64,000 nt of DNA from Candidatus Dormiibacterota bacterium (GTDB lineage: Bacteria > Chloroflexota > Dormibacteria > Aeolococcales > Aeolococcaceae). The stretch lies in the NCBI GenBank assembly GCA_003162415.1, contig PMOL01000011.1, forward strand, positions 1 to 64,000, in the 5' to 3' direction. Positions within the stretch are counted from its first letter, which is position 1. Each line of letters starts with the position of its first letter. Made by a program: the position numbers and the translations under genes. Positions 61,852 through 64,000 of the stretch are shown here, one piece after another. Under the pieces are notes generated by a model. The model was not told the origin of the DNA. It worked only from the letters and a program-made list of their open reading frames with translations, and made no database searches.

Positions 61852-63366
61852 TCACCTTCCGAAAAGACTTGCCTGGATTTCGCGCAGCATCTCCACCACC
61901 TCACTCGCCGATTCAGTGAACGCTTCAACGGCCGCGTGCGGCTCTTGAGTTATCCAGTCCGCCACGTCCTTGGCCAGGTCGCCTTTCGCAGCCCTCTTCC
62001 CTTCGCCTTCCAAGGCCAACGCCGCTGCGACGCGATCGTGGAACCTAGCTGGGTAGAACTGTTCAAAGTTTTCGACGGACCAAGTGCGGAAATGGTCAGC
62101 ACTCCAGCTTGTGTATCTCTCGTGGAGACGCTGTATCGCGCCACGTCCAGGATCGTCTCCGTCCAGAATTACCCAGGCTCTGTCGCTGTAACGCGGCTCA
62201 AGATGCACGAACAGGAAGAGGCGATTGTACTCATCGAACAACTTTGACGAGCGATCAGCTCCTCTGCCGCTGACGGTACGGGTCATCAGTAGTTTGGGTG
62301 CAACTAGGGGGATCAGGTTCCGGATGACGCTCTCAGCCGATGCCTCCTCGAAGACAATCCAGCCCTCGTATAGACCCATGTCAGCCAACGTGTATCCCAA
62401 ATCGTCGAGAACCTGTATCCGCTCTTCGCGGCTGCCGGCAAGCTGCGCTGATGATCGGGGGATGGCTCGTGCGTCAGTAGTGAGGGGATCGACACGGTAG
62501 ATACGTCCACCTGCTGCTCCCAATGTATTGAGGACTACATGCGAGTGGGTGGTGACGAGAATCTGGTTCCTCGTCGCCGCATCTACTATCAAATCCAAAA
62601 GTTTCCTCAGGGATGCTGGGTGTAAGTCGTGCTCAGGCTCTTCGATAAGGATCAGCTTGCGCTCAGCCGCAATCAGCTCCGCGACCATCCACCCGATGCT
62701 CGGCACGCCATCCCCGAGGGCGTCCACCATGATTTCACTGTCGGCGCCGAAGACGACTCCAGGCAGGTTGCCGTTCTGACTCTGTAGAGGGACTAGGTGA
62801 AAGCCAAGAATATCGTCCGACAAGCTGACGTACTTATCCCATTGGTCGGGTCGCGACTGGAGCCGCTGCAGCCGTTGCGCAAGATTCGAGAGATTCCCAC
62901 TTACTTGCATGCCCGTCTGCTTGCTGACGGACTCTTGGTACCCAGACTGTCGGCGAGCCGAGAAGAAGGCTAGGACCGGGTTGTTGGGAACAATGCTCTG
63001 AAACTTCGTTATTGCATCATCGCGGTTCACGCCATCCAAGGTACCGATCAGCCTCATGGTCGCCGTGCTCGCGGTGGTAGGCGTGATAATCAATCCAGGG
63101 TTCTGATAACCGGTCGGGTCCATCTGCTGGAAGTCTTGCTTCTGCACGTCTGCAAGATGGATAGTGATCGTCGGGACGCCCCCCGCCTCAGCCCGACCAA
63201 AGGATCCCGGGGTAGCCACGAGTCCTTCTTGAATTAGGGCAAGACACTTGAGGATGGTTGACTTGCCCGAGTTGTTGGGGCCTACGAGAACCGTGATTGC
63301 ATCGAGTGCGATGTCCGCCTCGGGGAAGCAGCGTATTTGGTCAAGGTGAAGGTGAGTGAATCGCAC
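61852..63366 (-). CDS. OLD-like AAA ATPase with TOPRIM-type C-terminus
   Basis: 504 residues from GTG 63366, 25 bases after the integrase stop; a longer frame starts inside the integrase. Walker A GPNNSGKST (29-37), Q/signature region VDALGDGVPSIGWMVAELI, Walker B LILIEEPEHDLHP (about 238-249), H-loop VTTHSH (271-276). C-terminal part (about 330-504) has a TOPRIM-like Glu (IVFEEASAES) and Asp pair (VILDGDDPG). Such proteins act as nucleases in phage defence (OLD and Gabija A types). Next to an integrase this suggests a defence role. Confidence 0.82.
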   Translation of the reverse strand: MRFTHLHLDQIRCFPEADIALDAITVLVGPNNSGKSTILKCLALIQEGLVATPGSFGRAEAGGVPTITIHLADVQKQDFQQMDPTGYQNPGLIITPTTASTATMRLIGTLDGVNRDDAITKFQSIVPNNPVLAFFSARRQSGYQESVSKQTGMQVSGNLSNLAQRLQRLQSRPDQWDKYVSLSDDILGFHLVPLQSQNGNLPGVVFGADSEIMVDALGDGVPSIGWMVAELIAAERKLILIEEPEHDLHPASLRKLLDLIVDAATRNQILVTTHSHVVLNTLGAAGGRIYRVDPLTTDARAIPRSSAQLAGSREERIQVLDDLGYTLADMGLYEGWIVFEEASAESVIRNLIPLVAPKLLMTRTVSGRGADRSSKLFDEYNRLFLFVHLEPRYSDRAWVILDGDDPGRGAIQRLHERYTSWSADHFRTWSVENFEQFYPARFHDRVAAALALEGEGKRAAKGDLAKDVADWITQEPHAAVEAFTESASEVVEMLREIQASLFGR

Positions 63367-63391
63367 CAGGCCAGTGTAGTCAGGAATTGAA

Positions 63392-64000
63392 TCACGGTTG
63401 GTTCGCGACCTTGGAACCCAGCAAGTCATCCATAACCCGGGCCGCCTCCCGGTGCATTGTTGGTAACACGTGGCTGTAAGTGTCGAGGGTGATCGCTACC
63501 GTTGAGTGCCCCAGCATCTCCGACACTTTCTTGGGGTTCACGTCGCGACCAAGCAGCAGGCTCGCCGCCGTATGCCGAAGATCGTGGAACCGGAGGGACG
63601 GAAGGCCAGCGATTGTCAGAAGCGACCGCAGTTCGCGATTCAACTGGACGGGATGCAGGTGACCGCCCGTCGCTCCACAGAACACCAGGTCGCGATCGAC
63701 CCAGAGCGTCCCTGCGTGGAGCCGCTGCTCGACCTGGTGTCGTCGATGCTCGCGAAGCGCGTCAATGGCGAGGGCTCCGACCTCAACACGGCGCCGCGAC
63801 CGAGCTGACTTTGGTGGGGCGGTGACCCGGTGCGTCTTCGGGTGATCCGCGCTCGCGACTTCCGTGTTGATCCGGGTCAACGTCCCGGTCACACGTACCG
63901 AGGCACCATCGAGATCGACCTCGGCCCACTGGAGGGCGAGCAGTTCACCCTGGCGGAGGCCCGTGGTCACCGCCAGCACCCACAGCGCTTCGAGGGGCGT
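63392..64000 (-). CDS. Tyrosine recombinase (integrase), C-terminal part
   Basis: The frame is open to the window edge; its N-terminus lies beyond base 64000. Catalytic residues in order: Arg in TTGLRQGELLALQW, HDLRHTA (His-x-x-Arg), LGHST (His) and the nucleophile Tyr in LDTYSHVLP. This is the phage/ICE type common in actinomycetes. It reads away from whatever lies right of the window, where by analogy an intact tRNA gene used as attachment site could be expected. Confidence 0.93.
   Translation of the reverse strand, partial: TPLEALWVLAVTTGLRQGELLALQWAEVDLDGASVRVTGTLTRINTEVASADHPKTHRVTAPPKSARSRRRVEVGALAIDALREHRRHQVEQRLHAGTLWVDRDLVFCGATGGHLHPVQLNRELRSLLTIAGLPSLRFHDLRHTAASLLLGRDVNPKKVSEMLGHSTVAITLDTYSHVLPTMHREAARVMDDLLGSKVANQP

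Noticed and set aside
61646..61855. 69-codon minus-strand frame downstream of the unknown pair
   Set aside because: Composition is Arg/Pro/Asp rich as expected for a shadow frame, with no family match.
1..64000. CRISPR array, rRNA genes, riboswitches
   Set aside because: No regularly spaced repeat array, rRNA-like sequence or recognised riboswitch core was seen on reading through the window.

Overview
The window looks like chromosomal DNA of a soil-type, high-GC bacterium, most probably an actinomycete. GTG and TTG starts are frequent, and the gene families are ones common there: LLM flavin monooxygenases, carboxymuconolactone-decarboxylase-like proteins, P450, ChrB-like protein, FadE36-type phosphotransferase. 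IS3 and IS30 scars are present. This assignment rests on gene content only. No rRNA, CRISPR array or intact tRNA was seen.

Left edge (1-2.3 kb): the end of a Crp/Fnr regulator, then two diverged 3' halves of tRNA-Ser genes (524-580 and 2143-2198). Each is followed by a related flank with a tandem TTGGG motif. Between them lie a broken hydantoinase and a CMD-family gene. A tyrosine integrase runs off the right edge (63.4-64 kb), so much of the window may be one or several islands accreted at a tRNA-Ser gene.

2.5-15.1 kb: a coherent catabolic locus. On the minus strand are a permease, amidase, SMP-30-type lactonase, SDR and aldo-keto reductase. On the plus strand are an IclR regulator, threonine-aldolase-like enzyme, TIM-barrel isomerase, DUF1537 acid-sugar kinase, class II aldolase and a tartrate/malate-type dehydrogenase. 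Three matching promoter plus palindrome units (around 8.3, 8.46 and 10.6 kb) tie both arms to the IclR protein. The likely substrate is a small acid sugar, its lactone or its amide.

15.1-31 kb: a second amidase, a COG4280-type membrane protein with a ChrB-like neighbour, a GMC oxidoreductase behind a 32-bp perfect palindrome, MarR plus MFS exporter, and a scarred stretch (IS3, DNA methylase, LLM and IS30 remnants, and a decayed second COG4280 gene). Intact P450, CMD-like and LLM genes lie among the remnants, followed by a lipoate acyltransferase (E2).

31.5-55 kb: a five-gene oligopeptide-type ABC importer with overlapping reading frames. It is followed by a large set of degradation genes: HpaI-type aldolase, cupins, SDRs, tandem-VOC proteins, acyl-CoA dehydrogenase, 2-oxoacid dehydrogenase E1 subunits, beta-propeller, phosphotransferase, TetR. 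Together these suggest uptake and oxidation of an unidentified organic acid or aromatic-type compound, with a 2-oxoacid dehydrogenase step.

55-64 kb: a dehydratase relic, then a mobile accessory segment. It holds an excisionase-like HTH, an RHH protein, a Cro/CI-type HTH, two small proteins sharing a proline-rich tail, a membrane protein, a two-gene unit of unknown function (GATase-like fold plus partner), an OLD-like ATPase and the integrase. This segment is the best place to look for an undescribed (possibly defence-related) system.
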